Origin: HGM04593 sp045634085 | Lineage (GTDB): Bacteria; Bacteroidota; Bacteroidia; Bacteroidales; Bacteroidaceae | NCBI GenBank assembly: GCA_045634085.1 | Contig: JAZQZM010000077.1 | Coordinates: forward strand, 1-64,000 | DNA: 64,000 bases | Direction: 5' to 3' | Part shown: positions 16,596 to 25,107 of the stretch, in pieces | Layout of the letters: the number at the start of each line of letters is the position of its first letter | Position numbering within the stretch: position 1 is the stretch's first letter | Program-made: the position numbers and the translations under genes | The notes under the pieces: generated by a model | The model's input: the letters and a program-made list of their open reading frames with translations, nothing else | What the model was told of the DNA's origin: nothing | Database searches by the model: none

Positions 16596-17659
16596 TTCGT
16601 TATATTGCCATTAACGATATCGAGCTGCAGACGTATACTTTCAGAGTGTATTACCTCAAAAATCTCCTTCATTACCTCAGCATCCAAGCCGGCACACCTG
16701 CAATACTCATCACAACGTTGCATTGTCTCATTATAACGGTGCGCCTGAAAGACAGCAAGCCCTTTCTCACGTTTTACCTCGCCAATCTCCTTGGCAACAG
16801 CCATACGCTTGGCTATCAACTCCATCAACGTGTCATCAATATCATCAATCTGTCTACGGAAGAGAGACACCTCGTTATTGTCGGCAACAGCCGTACGATG
16901 TACAATACGGTCAAGCATCAACATTAGTTCATCAGGAGTGACCTGCTGACGCGAATCACTCCATGCGCACACAGGATTACAATGCGTCTCTATCATAAGA
17001 CCGTCAAAATTGAGGTCCATGGCCTGCTGCGACAAAGACATCACCAGTTCACGCTTTCCTGCAATATGACTTGGGTCGCATATAATAGGAAGTTCAGGGA
17101 TACGGCGGCGCAGTTCAAGCGGCAGCTGCCATTGAGGAGCATTGCGGAAACACTTCTCCCCATACGATGAGAAACCGCGATGTATTGCCCCCAAACGGCT
17201 CAGTCCGGCATTACTTAGGCGTTCAATCGCACCAATCCACAACTCAAGGTCAGGATTCACCGGATTCTTTACAAGCACCGGTACATCACATCCTCTCAAA
17301 GCATCGGCAATCTCCTGGACAGCAAAGGGATTGACAGTCGTACGTGCACCAATCCACAGAAGATCAATACCGGCCGACAGGGCAAGCTCGACATGCTCAG
17401 CAGTAGCAACCTCCGTTGCAACAGGCAATGCAAACTCACGTTTTACCCTCTGCATCCAGCACAAACCCTCTTTTCCCACACCTTCAAAGCAGCCGGGACG
17501 TGTCCTCGGCTTCCATATTCCAGCCCTGAAAAGCGAAACCTTACCTGCAAGAGCAGAAGCTACATCCATCATCTGCTCCTCACTCTCGGCACTACAAGGA
17601 CCGGCAATCAGGCAAGGCCTTTTAGTTCCCTCAAATATATCAATGCTATCAATTGTCAT
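16592..17659 (-). CDS. Bifunctional DAHP synthase / chorismate mutase type II
   Basis: About 355 aa from the ATG at 17659. The first ~250 residues are a DAHP synthase of the AroA-beta/KDO8P-like class (RPCLIAGPCSAESEEQ near the start, FRAGIWKPRTRP, LPIICDPSHIAGKRE with the metal-binding His/Asp, and GLMIETHCNPVCAWSD). It condenses PEP and erythrose-4-phosphate at the entry to the shikimate pathway. The last ~90 residues form an AroQ chorismate mutase (FRRQIDDIDDTLMELIAKRM.., VKREKGLAVFQAHRYNETM) that makes prephenate. This domain order (DAHPS then CM) is known in Bacteroidales. It lies between tatD (4-base gap) and the binding-protein gene (overlap). Confidence 0.94.
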   Translation of the reverse strand: MTIDSIDIFEGTKRPCLIAGPCSAESEEQMMDVASALAGKVSLFRAGIWKPRTRPGCFEGVGKEGLCWMQRVKREFALPVATEVATAEHVELALSAGIDLLWIGARTTVNPFAVQEIADALRGCDVPVLVKNPVNPDLELWIGAIERLSNAGLSRLGAIHRGFSSYGEKCFRNAPQWQLPLELRRRIPELPIICDPSHIAGKRELVMSLSQQAMDLNFDGLMIETHCNPVCAWSDSRQQVTPDELMLMLDRIVHRTAVADNNEVSLFRRQIDDIDDTLMELIAKRMAVAKEIGEVKREKGLAVFQAHRYNETMQRCDEYCRCAGLDAEVMKEIFEVIHSESIRLQLDIVNGNITK

Positions 17660-17663
17660 AATA

Positions 17664-18440
17664 TCAAAGCTTAAACAGGCGGCGTGCATTGGCTGTAGTC
17701 ACAGCAGCCACATGCTCAACAGAGCATTCATATATATCTGCAAGTTTCTGCGCAATGAACGGGATATACGAGCTTTCGTTCCTTTTACCTCTCTTTGGCA
17801 CCGGTGCAAGATAAGGCGAATCAGTCTCAAGCACCACCCTTTCAAGCGGCACAGATTTCAAGACTGCGGGCAATGTAGAATTCTTATAGGTAACTACCCC
17901 GCCTATTCCCAAACAGAAACCATCAAACGACAACAGTTTCCGTGCTTCATCCTCACTCCCCGAGAAACAATGGAACACACCGCGGAGATTCTTGGAACGA
18001 CAAGAGTCCATTATGGAATAAAGTTCGTCAAAAGCACTACGTGAATGAATAACAAGCGGAAGTTCCAACTCATGAGCCCACTCAATCTGACGGAGGAAGG
18101 CATCAATCTGTTCACTTTTGCGAGTATCGTCCCAGTAGAAATCGAGCCCCACCTCACCAATGGCAATATATTTGTCATCCTCGAAAAGTTTACTACGGAA
18201 GAGTTCAAGCGTCGAAAGATAATCCTCACCAAGTTCCGTCGGGTGAAGACCTATCATAGCCTTGCATACACCGGGAAAATCGCAGCACATTTCATCCATT
18301 CGTGCTAGAGAGGTTTCATTTATGCATGGTAGGCACAACGTACCCACACCGGCTTCTACAGCCCGCCTTACGGCATCGGCACGGTCTTCGGCAAACTCCG
18401 GTTCGAATATATGTGTATGCGTATCAACAAATTCAATCAT
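17664..18440 (-). CDS. TatD-family metal-dependent hydrolase (DNase)
   Basis: About 258 aa from the ATG at 18440 (MIEFVDTHTHIFEPEF). TatD proteins are TIM-barrel metal-dependent nucleases. The metal ligands are visible in order: HTH near the N-terminus, GEVGLDFYWD (catalytic Glu), LPLVIHSR, GVFHCFSGSEDEA and LETDSPYLAPVPKRGKRNES. Length is normal. The alternative upstream ATG at 18476 lies inside the preceding gene. It overlaps the 18433 gene by 8 bases, so the two are translationally coupled in the 20134-14438 operon. The physiological substrate is not established. Confidence 0.93.
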   Translation of the reverse strand: MIEFVDTHTHIFEPEFAEDRADAVRRAVEAGVGTLCLPCINETSLARMDEMCCDFPGVCKAMIGLHPTELGEDYLSTLELFRSKLFEDDKYIAIGEVGLDFYWDDTRKSEQIDAFLRQIEWAHELELPLVIHSRSAFDELYSIMDSCRSKNLRGVFHCFSGSEDEARKLLSFDGFCLGIGGVVTYKNSTLPAVLKSVPLERVVLETDSPYLAPVPKRGKRNESSYIPFIAQKLADIYECSVEHVAAVTTANARRLFKL

Positions 18441-19149
18441 CTGCAGTTTTCTTATGCTTTCTGTCGGGGCGGTCATAATATATTACACCATATTTGGCAC
18501 AATGTTTCAAGCGAACCTCGCCCTGGAATGAAGAGAAAGCCTTCTCAATCTCACTCCAAGCCTCAAAGATTATCTCATCAGCCTCATAACGCATATCGGC
18601 AATGTTCTGCAAAGCCTCAGCAGTGCGTTGTTGAAGCGCGACCTGCCTGTCATATTTTTCCTTGAACATTTCAAAGATTACCGACACACGACCCATTGTA
18701 GGATTATAGATAGGTATGCCACCCTCACTTTGACGACGCTGTTCTCCATCCACTATCTTCTTGCCCCATTCCAGCACCGAAACTTCGGAGAAAAGATTAG
18801 GTACAGTATCCTCATTTTCAGGCAAGCCATAATAGACACGCTTGTTACGCGCAATCTCACCACGGACAATACACATACTCAGCACCTGAATGAAGTGCGA
18901 CACATACATCCTCGCTTTCTTCAAAGCAGCCTCATATTCAGCATTGCCACGTTTTGAAGCCTGCTCCTGCACACAACGCTTATACATTGAGACCTCAGCC
19001 GAAAAGCGTTGCAGAAAGTCCTTAGCACGATGATAGGTGTTATGCGTCAGAACATTGGTAAACACGCCATTCTCCACACTGCTCTCAACAGCACACCTAA
19101 GAGCACGTATACGTGCCTGGTCGGTTTTGGGCAACCGTCTGTATGGCAT
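18433..19149 (-). CDS. Conserved hypothetical protein (238 aa)
   Basis: A 238-aa cytoplasmic, largely helical protein that I do not recognise by function. It has no signal peptide or membrane segment. The first half (SVENGVFTNVLTHNTYHRAKDFLQRFSAEVSMYK, residues ~24-57) and the second (IPIYNPTMGRVSVIFEMFKEKYDRQ, ~145-169) are charged helices. The C-terminus includes IIFEAWSEIEKAFSSF and a basic DRPDRKHKKTADD tail. It lies 4 bases after the prenyl synthase gene and overlaps tatD by 8 bases, so it is certainly expressed with them. I believe similar proteins occur in other Bacteroidales, but I cannot assign a family name. Confidence 0.75.
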   Translation of the reverse strand: MPYRRLPKTDQARIRALRCAVESSVENGVFTNVLTHNTYHRAKDFLQRFSAEVSMYKRCVQEQASKRGNAEYEAALKKARMYVSHFIQVLSMCIVRGEIARNKRVYYGLPENEDTVPNLFSEVSVLEWGKKIVDGEQRRQSEGGIPIYNPTMGRVSVIFEMFKEKYDRQVALQQRTAEALQNIADMRYEADEIIFEAWSEIEKAFSSFQGEVRLKHCAKYGVIYYDRPDRKHKKTADD

Positions 19150-19153
19150 CGCA

Positions 19154-20134
19154 TCAAACGTTTCTGTTCAACAAAGAGTCGGCCAGTTCCTTGAGGAGTT
19201 GCTTCTTTTCAGGAGCAACCGACACATTTGCAATATACTGGTCACACTCGTCAAAGAGTTTCTGCACACGTTGCTGGCAGATTTCCTTTACACCCAGTTC
19301 ATTGTATATCTTTGTAAAGAAAGCCACCTTCTCGTCGGCATCGAACTCACTCTTTGCCATCCACTCATTCATCTGCGCAAGCTGCTCTGGAGATGCAAGC
19401 CTCATTGCAGTGATAAGCAGGAATGTCTTCTTGTTACAACAGATGTCACCTCCTATTTTCTTTCCGAATACCGATTGGTCGGCATACACATCAAGTAGGT
19501 CATCCTGCAACTGAAAAGCTATACCGATTTTCTCACCATAGGCATAAAGGTTCTTCTGGTCCTCCTCTGATGCACCGGCAAGAAATGCTCCGAGACTGAG
19601 TGATGTTGCAAGCAACACCGAGGTCTTCAGACGTATCATCTCAAGATACTCCTCCTCGGCAACATTGTCTCTATCCTCGAATTCAATGTCATATTGCTGT
19701 CCCTCCCCAATCTCCTTTGCCATATCATTAAAACGCACAAGCATCTCGGGCAATTTATCTGCAGGAGCATGAGAGAGGAACTCATATGCCAGCACCAGCA
19801 TGCTGTCACCCGAAAGAATAGCAGCATTCTGTCCCCACTTGGCATAAACGGTAGGCTTACCGCGACGCAAGTCTGCATCATCCATAACATCGTCATGGAT
19901 AAGGGTATAGTTGTGATACGTCTCAAGTGCAACTGCCGGATACAAAGCATCCGTCAAATCATCCTTATACATGTTGTATGCCATAAGGAACAATACCGGA
20001 CGCACACGTTTTCCACTCTGAGAAATAGTGTATCTCACCGGCTCATACAATTTGTATGGTTCTCTTTCAAACTTCAGTTCTGCTATAAAATCATTAACCT
20101 GATTCCTTATCTCGTTCCAACTATACATAGCCAT
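19154..20134 (-). CDS. Polyprenyl synthetase family protein (short-chain type likely)
   Basis: A 326-aa trans-prenyltransferase that adds IPP units to allylic diphosphates. The first aspartate-rich motif is LIHDDVMDDADLRRGKPTV (about residues 85-103) and the second is AFQLQDDLLDVYAD. GKRVRPVLFLMAYNMY is the IPP-binding region. Tyr sits five residues before the first DDxxD; a bulky residue there usually limits chain length, so FPP or GGPP is more likely than a long-chain product (inference). It is the first gene of a six-gene operon down to 14438. The start could be the ATG at 20134 or the next ATG two codons on. Confidence 0.92.
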   Translation of the reverse strand: MAMYSWNEIRNQVNDFIAELKFEREPYKLYEPVRYTISQSGKRVRPVLFLMAYNMYKDDLTDALYPAVALETYHNYTLIHDDVMDDADLRRGKPTVYAKWGQNAAILSGDSMLVLAYEFLSHAPADKLPEMLVRFNDMAKEIGEGQQYDIEFEDRDNVAEEEYLEMIRLKTSVLLATSLSLGAFLAGASEEDQKNLYAYGEKIGIAFQLQDDLLDVYADQSVFGKKIGGDICCNKKTFLLITAMRLASPEQLAQMNEWMAKSEFDADEKVAFFTKIYNELGVKEICQQRVQKLFDECDQYIANVSVAPEKKQLLKELADSLLNRNV

Positions 20135-20167
20135 ATCTTTTCTTTTATACCTATTATATTAAACAAA

Positions 20168-20190
20168 GGAGGCTGCATACACAGCCTCCT
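20168..20190 (-). terminator. Terminator after tonB
   Basis: AGGAGGCTG and CAGCCTCCT form a perfect 9-bp stem with a 5-base loop in the 76-base gap between the tonB stop and the prenyl synthase start. On the minus strand it is followed by TTTGTTTAA. Confidence 0.75.
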
Positions 20191-20210
20191 CGTTCTGTAT
20201 TCCGTAAAAT

Positions 20211-20939
20211 TTATCTCAAGCGGAAGTTCACCGGAAGTGTAAACCAGCAACGCACAGCCTTACCGGCCTGTCTACCAGGTTTCCACTTTGGCATGTTTGA
20301 CACGACGCGCACAGCTTCGTCATCAAGATACTTGTCACCAGAACTCTTGAGCACCTGTACATTCTGGACCGAACCGTCGGCATTCACGACGAAACGTACG
20401 AACACCTTACCCTGAGAGTCGTTGTCACGTGAGATACGTGGATACTGGATATTGTCGGCAAGATACTTATTCAGACCATCAAAACCTGCAGGTTCCTCTA
20501 CAATCTGGAAAATCTCTTCCTCTTCAACAACCTCTTCGACAGCAACGATGCCATTATCCGCAACATCGACCACATCAACCACAACATCCTCTGATGAGAT
20601 GATCTCAGTCTCCTGCTGGTCAACCTCGTCCTTGATAATCTCAATAACCTCAGTAGGTTTCTGTGCTGCAGGTGGTGGAGGCACAATATTCTTCACCTGA
20701 ATCTGAATCTCCTTCAACACCTCAGGCTCTTCAATTGGTGGAGGTGGAGCCGAAGCAATAATTCTTGCATTCTTGTTCTCAAACGTTGTCCACTCAAACG
20801 CTACAAACAGAACAGCAAAAACCATTACGAAACCAATCAGGACCCACAATAGTTTATCCTGTTCCAAGTTCGCCTTAGCACTCTTCTTGACCTCGATGTG
20901 CTCGCTTCCCTTAAACTGATTTATTTTCTCTGTACTCAT
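20211..20939 (-). CDS. tonB: Energy transducer TonB
   Basis: A 242-aa inner-membrane protein that carries energy from ExbBD to outer-membrane TonB-dependent receptors. It has a cytoplasmic N-terminus with HIEVKKSAKANLEQDKLLW, one membrane helix (residues ~30-50, WVLIGFVMVFAVLFVAFEW), a Pro/Glu-rich periplasmic spacer (APPPPIEEPEVLKEIQIQV, VPPPPAAQKPTEV and a long acidic stretch), and the C-terminal TonB domain (IQYPRISRDNDSQGKVFVRF, then MPKWKPGRQAGKAVRCWFTL). This layout is the usual Bacteroidales TonB. It could serve the SusC-type receptor in this window among many others. Confidence 0.95.
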   Translation of the reverse strand: MSTEKINQFKGSEHIEVKKSAKANLEQDKLLWVLIGFVMVFAVLFVAFEWTTFENKNARIIASAPPPPIEEPEVLKEIQIQVKNIVPPPPAAQKPTEVIEIIKDEVDQQETEIISSEDVVVDVVDVADNGIVAVEEVVEEEEIFQIVEEPAGFDGLNKYLADNIQYPRISRDNDSQGKVFVRFVVNADGSVQNVQVLKSSGDKYLDDEAVRVVSNMPKWKPGRQAGKAVRCWFTLPVNFRLR

Positions 20940-21280
20940 ATGATGATATGTATTTATTTTCTAACGGACAAAAATAAACAATATTTTTCAATACACACGA
21001 TTAAAACAACCTTTTTTTTAGAGTTTGGTTAAAATTTATTCACCACACAACCAGGAATCTCTATCCAAAAGCAAAATCCGCACTCAAAATATTGCTCGAC
21101 ATGCAACGTATAAGGGCCGGACAAGGTCTCAAAAGAATTCTATCGGATGCTCACTGAATAAAATTCAATTTTCCACGTTATATATAAAATATTAGTACCA
21201 AGAGAGGCTACATTTATAAAAAAGACAAAAAAAAGCCTTATCTTCGCATCAACAGCAAAAATAACAAAAAAGACAAGAAC
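20940..21280. promoter_or_regulatory. Divergent intergenic region tonB / porQ
   Basis: This 341-base gap separates divergent genes. A minus-strand -7 box TATTTTTG (20969-20976) suits tonB, though its -33 match is poor. A plus-strand TATCTTCG (21239-21246), 35 bases before porQ, is a plausible -7 box with a weak -33. The middle (21040-21180) shows nothing I can assign. Confidence 0.4.
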
Positions 21281-22258
21281 GTGAAATATAAGAATCTCCT
21301 TTTATACTTCCTCATCGTGCTACCGTTGTTAAGCAAAGCCCAAAGCAACGAAGGCACATACACGATACTACGTATCCCCTACTCATCAAGAGCAGCCGCA
21401 CTCGGAGGAAGCAACATAAGTATCATCAACGATGACATAACACTGGCAGCACAAAACCCGGCCCTGCTACCCAATATAACCGACAACACCATAAACCTCA
21501 CGTACATGAGCTACATGAGTGACAGCAAGATTGCCGGAGCAATGTTCGGCAAGGCACTTGGAGAACGTTCAACCAGTGCACTCTCGGCAAGATACATTGA
21601 TTATGGGAAATTCGACGGCTACACCGAGGACAACATCTACACTGGGACATTCAGCGCAAAGGATTTTGAGTTCGCCATATTATACAGCTATCTGCTCAGT
21701 GACAATTGGAGTGGCGGTGTAACAGGAAAATTCATCTACTCAAAATACGAAAGCATGAGTTCCATTGCACTCGGTGTCGATTTGGGAGTAAACTACTACA
21801 ACCCTGAGAACGAACTTTCAATATCATTTGCAGTCAAAAACCTTGGCGGTCAAGTAAAGGCTTTTGAAGAAAAAAACGAAAAGATGCCCATAGACCTACA
21901 AATGGGATTCACCAAGCGACTGTCTCACGCCCCGATACTTGTATCAGCCACACTGGTCAACCTTCACAAATGGGGAGAGGACGATTTTTATAATGCCGAC
22001 GGCAGCAAAGACAGTTTCGGCGAAATACTTTTCAAACACCTCGTATTTGGAGCAGACATACTTATTGGACAGAACTTCAACGTATCATTAGGTTACAACT
22101 ACCGCATCGGAAAAGAGCTTTCAGTCAACGGCAGCAAATGGGATGGTTTCACCGCCGGTGCCGGCCTGCATATAAATAAGGTAAAATTCGGCGTTTCCTA
22201 CAGCAAACTGCACATATCGTCATCATCACTGCTATTCAACCTCTCATATTCACTCTAA
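21281..22258 (+). CDS. porQ: Type IX secretion system protein PorQ
   Basis: A 325-aa outer-membrane protein with signal peptide (MKYKNLLLYFLIVLPLLSKAQ). The mature start TYTILRIPYSSRAAALGGSNISIINDDITLAAQNPALL (residues ~27-64) is the PorQ hallmark, followed by beta-barrel strands to LFNLSYSL. PorQ is an accessory T9SS component in P. gingivalis, implicated with PorU/PorV-type surface processing. The gene order porQ-cmk-ispH-pfkA is one I know from other Bacteroidales. Exported proteins with T9SS-type tails at 41536 and 57265 fit an active system, although no other por or spr gene is in the window. Confidence 0.88.
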   Translation: MKYKNLLLYFLIVLPLLSKAQSNEGTYTILRIPYSSRAAALGGSNISIINDDITLAAQNPALLPNITDNTINLTYMSYMSDSKIAGAMFGKALGERSTSALSARYIDYGKFDGYTEDNIYTGTFSAKDFEFAILYSYLLSDNWSGGVTGKFIYSKYESMSSIALGVDLGVNYYNPENELSISFAVKNLGGQVKAFEEKNEKMPIDLQMGFTKRLSHAPILVSATLVNLHKWGEDDFYNADGSKDSFGEILFKHLVFGADILIGQNFNVSLGYNYRIGKELSVNGSKWDGFTAGAGLHINKVKFGVSYSKLHISSSSLLFNLSYSL

Positions 22259-22284
22259 CCAGACCTAAGGGGCAAAAATCAACG

Positions 22285-22333
22285 TGTGTATAAAATATCC
22301 TGTTTTTTTATACACATGTTTGCAATATCTTTG
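22285..22333 (+). promoter_or_regulatory. Hairpin and promoter before cmk
   Basis: TGTGTATAAAA (22285-22295) pairs with TTTTATACACA (22306-22316) and could terminate porQ transcripts. TATCTTTG at 22326-22333 with TTT at 22303-22305, 20 bases apart, is a good promoter for cmk-ispH-pfkA. The -33 element lies inside the hairpin, so the two functions overlap. Confidence 0.55.
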
Positions 22334-22372
22334 TAACTTTACAGAGAAAACAAAAAAAACATATTTGCAATA

Positions 22373-23065
22373 ATGAAAAAAATAATCATAGCCATAGACG
22401 GGTTTTCTTCATGCGGCAAAAGCACAATGGCCAAAGCCCTCGCACGCAACATCGGTTATCTATATTTCGACAGCGGAGCCATGTACCGTGCAGTTGCTCT
22501 CTACTGCATGCAGAACAATTTGATTGAAAACGGAGATATTGACAGCGAAGCACTGCGTGCAAAGATCAAGGATATCCACATAACATTCGAAGCCGACCCT
22601 GAAACCAAGAACTCAATCACACTGCTCAACGGCACGAACGTAGAGCACGAGATACGTTCGCTTGAGGTTTCGCAGCATGTAAGCAAAGTCGCGGCACTTG
22701 ATTTTGTCAGGACCGAACTTGTTGACCAGCAACGCGAAATGGGAAAGCTCAAGGGTATTGTGATGGACGGACGCGACATCGGCACCACCGTATTCCCCGA
22801 TGCCGAGATGAAAGTATTCGTAACCGCATCGGCCGAAGTCCGCGCGCAACGACGTTACGACGAACTTGTAGCAAGAGGCGATACCCCAAACTACAATGAC
22901 ATCCTGGAGAATGTACAGCAGCGCGACCACATTGACCAGACCAGGGAAGTAAGCCCCCTCAAAAAAGCCGATGATGCTTTATTGCTTGACAACAGCAACC
23001 TCACCCGCAAGGAGCAGATGGAGTGGCTCATAGAAGTATACAATAAACTGACTTCAGCATGCTGA
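22373..23065 (+). CDS. cmk: Cytidylate kinase
   Basis: A 230-aa (d)CMP kinase that makes CDP/dCDP from CMP/dCMP with ATP. The P-loop GFSSCGKST is at residues 10-18, followed by the CMP-binding segment YLYFDSGAMYRAVALYC. Later come MDGRDIGTTVFPDAEMKVFVTAS and the LID region RRYDELVARGD. Length and motifs are normal. Its stop overlaps ispH by 7 bases, so the two are coupled. Confidence 0.97.
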   Translation: MKKIIIAIDGFSSCGKSTMAKALARNIGYLYFDSGAMYRAVALYCMQNNLIENGDIDSEALRAKIKDIHITFEADPETKNSITLLNGTNVEHEIRSLEVSQHVSKVAALDFVRTELVDQQREMGKLKGIVMDGRDIGTTVFPDAEMKVFVTASAEVRAQRRYDELVARGDTPNYNDILENVQQRDHIDQTREVSPLKKADDALLLDNSNLTRKEQMEWLIEVYNKLTSAC

Positions 23066-23943
23066 ACATTGACATCGATGAGAACTCCGGTTTCTGTTTT
23101 GGAGTAACCACAGCCATAAGCAAAGCCGAGGAGGAACTTGCCAAAGACAGTACCTTGTATTGCCTTGGAGACATTGTACACAACAGCATCGAATGCGAAA
23201 GGCTGAAAAAACTTGGACTAAAGACAATCGACCACCATCAATACAGCCAGCTCAAAGACGCAAAAGTCCTTCTGAGAGCACACGGCGAGCCTCCGGCAAC
23301 ATACGAAATAGCCCAAAAGAACAATCTGCAACTCATTGACGCAACCTGCCCCGTAGTCCTCAAGCTCCAGCAAAGAATAAAGAAGAAATGGTTGGAGACA
23401 GCAGGAGAGAACCGTCAGATTGTAATCTATGGACAAGCCGGACATGCCGAAGTTCTGGGCCTGGTCGGACAGACACACGACGAAGCCATTATCATTGAAG
23501 ACATTGGACAGATAGACAAGATAGACCCCGCGAAGAACACATACATCTACTCACAGACAACAAAGTCAAAAGAGGGCTACCAACAGGTTGTAGAAGCAAT
23601 CAAAGCAAAGATAAACAAAGAGATGACCTGCGAATCATACAACACGATATGCGGTCAGGTAGCCAACAGGATGAATGGTATTGGAGAATTCGCCCGTTCA
23701 TACCAGTTATTGTTCTTTGTGTGCGGAAGAAAAAGTTCCAACGGAAAGATTCTGTACAACGAATGCATGAGGGTCAACCCCAATACACATCTTGTGGAAA
23801 ACTCCGGAGAGATAGACTTTGAACTCATCGGCAATTTTGACAATATCGGTATATGTGGTGCTACATCCACACCCAAATGGCTGATGGAAGAGTGTAAGAA
23901 AGCGATTATAAACCATAATATAAAAAGGAACAATGAAGAATAA
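23059..23943 (+). CDS. ispH: 4-hydroxy-3-methylbut-2-enyl diphosphate reductase
   Basis: A 294-aa Fe-S enzyme that makes IPP and DMAPP in the last step of the MEP pathway. All three cluster cysteines are present: C13 in GFCFGV, C97 in DATCPVV and C198 in NTICGQVANR. The substrate-binding segments RAHGEP and AGHAEVLG are also there. It overlaps cmk at the 5' end and pfkA by 11 bases at the 3' end. The prenyl synthase at 19154 would use its products. Confidence 0.97.
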   Translation: MLNIDIDENSGFCFGVTTAISKAEEELAKDSTLYCLGDIVHNSIECERLKKLGLKTIDHHQYSQLKDAKVLLRAHGEPPATYEIAQKNNLQLIDATCPVVLKLQQRIKKKWLETAGENRQIVIYGQAGHAEVLGLVGQTHDEAIIIEDIGQIDKIDPAKNTYIYSQTTKSKEGYQQVVEAIKAKINKEMTCESYNTICGQVANRMNGIGEFARSYQLLFFVCGRKSSNGKILYNECMRVNPNTHLVENSGEIDFELIGNFDNIGICGATSTPKWLMEECKKAIINHNIKRNNEE

Positions 23944-24919
23944 AATCCGTTGCGTGGGCATACTGACCTCAGGAGGTGATGCTCCAGGTATGAATGCAGC
24001 CATCCGCGCCGTCACCCGTGCATGCATCTATCACGGTATAACAGTAAAAGCGATATATCGCGGCTACAAGGGACTCATAACAGGTGAGATTGTAGAATTC
24101 AGGACAGAGAATGTAAGTAACATCATCCAGCGTGGAGGTACAATCCTCAAGACAAGCCGTTGCGATGAGTTCAAGACCGAAGAGGGTCGCGCTAAAGCGT
24201 ACGAGACACTCAAGAGAGAGGAGATTGACGCCCTGGTAGTTATCGGAGGCGACGGAACAATCACCGGCGCATACAACCTTGCACGCGAACACGACATTCC
24301 ATGTATTGCCCTGCCTGGCACAATCGACAATGACCTTTATGGAACCGACACGACTATCGGTTATGATACAGCTCTCAACACCATCATGGAATGCGTCGAC
24401 AAGATACGCGATACAGCCTCATCACACGAACGTCTGTTCATTGTAGAGGTTATGGGACGCGATGCAGGTTTCCTTGCACTCAACGGAACTATTGCAACCG
24501 GCGCCGAGGCATGTGTATTGCCAGAGATTGACCCAGAGTTCGAAAAAATAAACCAATTCATTGCCAACGGACTGCGCCGCACCAAGAGCAGTAGCATTGT
24601 GCTTTTTGCCGAAGGCCGTGAAAAGGACTACAACATCATGGAAGTTGCCGAAGGAATGCGCCAGCGCTTCCCCGAACTTGATGTACGCGTATCAATCCTC
24701 GGATACCTGCAGCGTGGCGGCAGCCCTACTGCCAACGACCGCATTCTCGCAAGCCGCCTTGGTGTAGCCGCCATCGACGCCCTGCTCGAAGGCCAGCGCA
24801 ACGTCATGATTGGTTTGAGAAACAACGAAATGGTATACATTCCATTCACAAAAGCGATAAAGGACGACAAACCAATCGACAAGGACACAGTACGCGCGCA
24901 GGAGATTCTTGCATCATAA
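23933..24919 (+). CDS. pfkA: 6-phosphofructokinase (ATP-dependent type)
   Basis: A 328-aa phosphofructokinase. The N-terminal GILTSGGDAPGMNAAIRAVTR, the central GGDGTITGAYNLA and the catalytic PGTIDNDLYGTDTTIGYDTALNT are clear. The glycines in GGDGT and PGTIDND are those of ATP-using enzymes; PPi-using forms have Asp and Lys there. MGRDAGFLAL binds fructose-6-phosphate. It is the last gene of porQ-cmk-ispH-pfkA and is followed by a terminator. Confidence 0.96.
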   Translation: MKNKIRCVGILTSGGDAPGMNAAIRAVTRACIYHGITVKAIYRGYKGLITGEIVEFRTENVSNIIQRGGTILKTSRCDEFKTEEGRAKAYETLKREEIDALVVIGGDGTITGAYNLAREHDIPCIALPGTIDNDLYGTDTTIGYDTALNTIMECVDKIRDTASSHERLFIVEVMGRDAGFLALNGTIATGAEACVLPEIDPEFEKINQFIANGLRRTKSSSIVLFAEGREKDYNIMEVAEGMRQRFPELDVRVSILGYLQRGGSPTANDRILASRLGVAAIDALLEGQRNVMIGLRNNEMVYIPFTKAIKDDKPIDKDTVRAQEILAS

Positions 24920-24947
24920 ATTATTTCTGTACATACATGAATGACAG

Positions 24948-24979
24948 GTGGATGACCCAAAAGTAAATGGGTTATCCAC
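24948..24979 (+). terminator. Terminator after pfkA
   Basis: GTGGATGACCCA and TGGGTTATCCAC pair (one G-T or mismatch at the centre) around AAAGTAAA, followed by TTCTTATT. The loop side contains CCCAAAAG. Repeat copy B starts 10 bases later. Confidence 0.75.
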
Positions 24980-24989
24980 TTCTTATTAC

Positions 24990-25107
24990 GAGGTTGAATA
25001 AAAAGAGTTGTTTTTAGGTGTACGAAGTCCGAAAAAGCGCAGTTTACTAAGCGTAAATGAGCATTTTGAAGACAAGCATAACACAGAAATTTACTTTTTA
25101 GTCACTC
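24990..25107 (+). repeat. Interspersed inverted-repeat element, copy B (~118 bp)
   Basis: It begins GAGGTTGAATAAAAAGAG and ends near TACTTTTTAGTCACTCCC. It shares with copy A the TTTTTAGG block, GCGCAGTTTACT..AGTAAA-like centre and TTTTGAAGACAAGCATAAC. It has diverged more than copy A. Its right end overlaps the 3' end of the convergent cyclo-ligase gene and supplies that gene's TGA (25102-25104). Confidence 0.7.

Noticed and set aside
17142..18044. 300-aa + strand frame opposite the DAHP synthase and tatD genes
   Set aside because: It spans two secure genes on the other strand and shows no recognisable motif; it is an antisense shadow.
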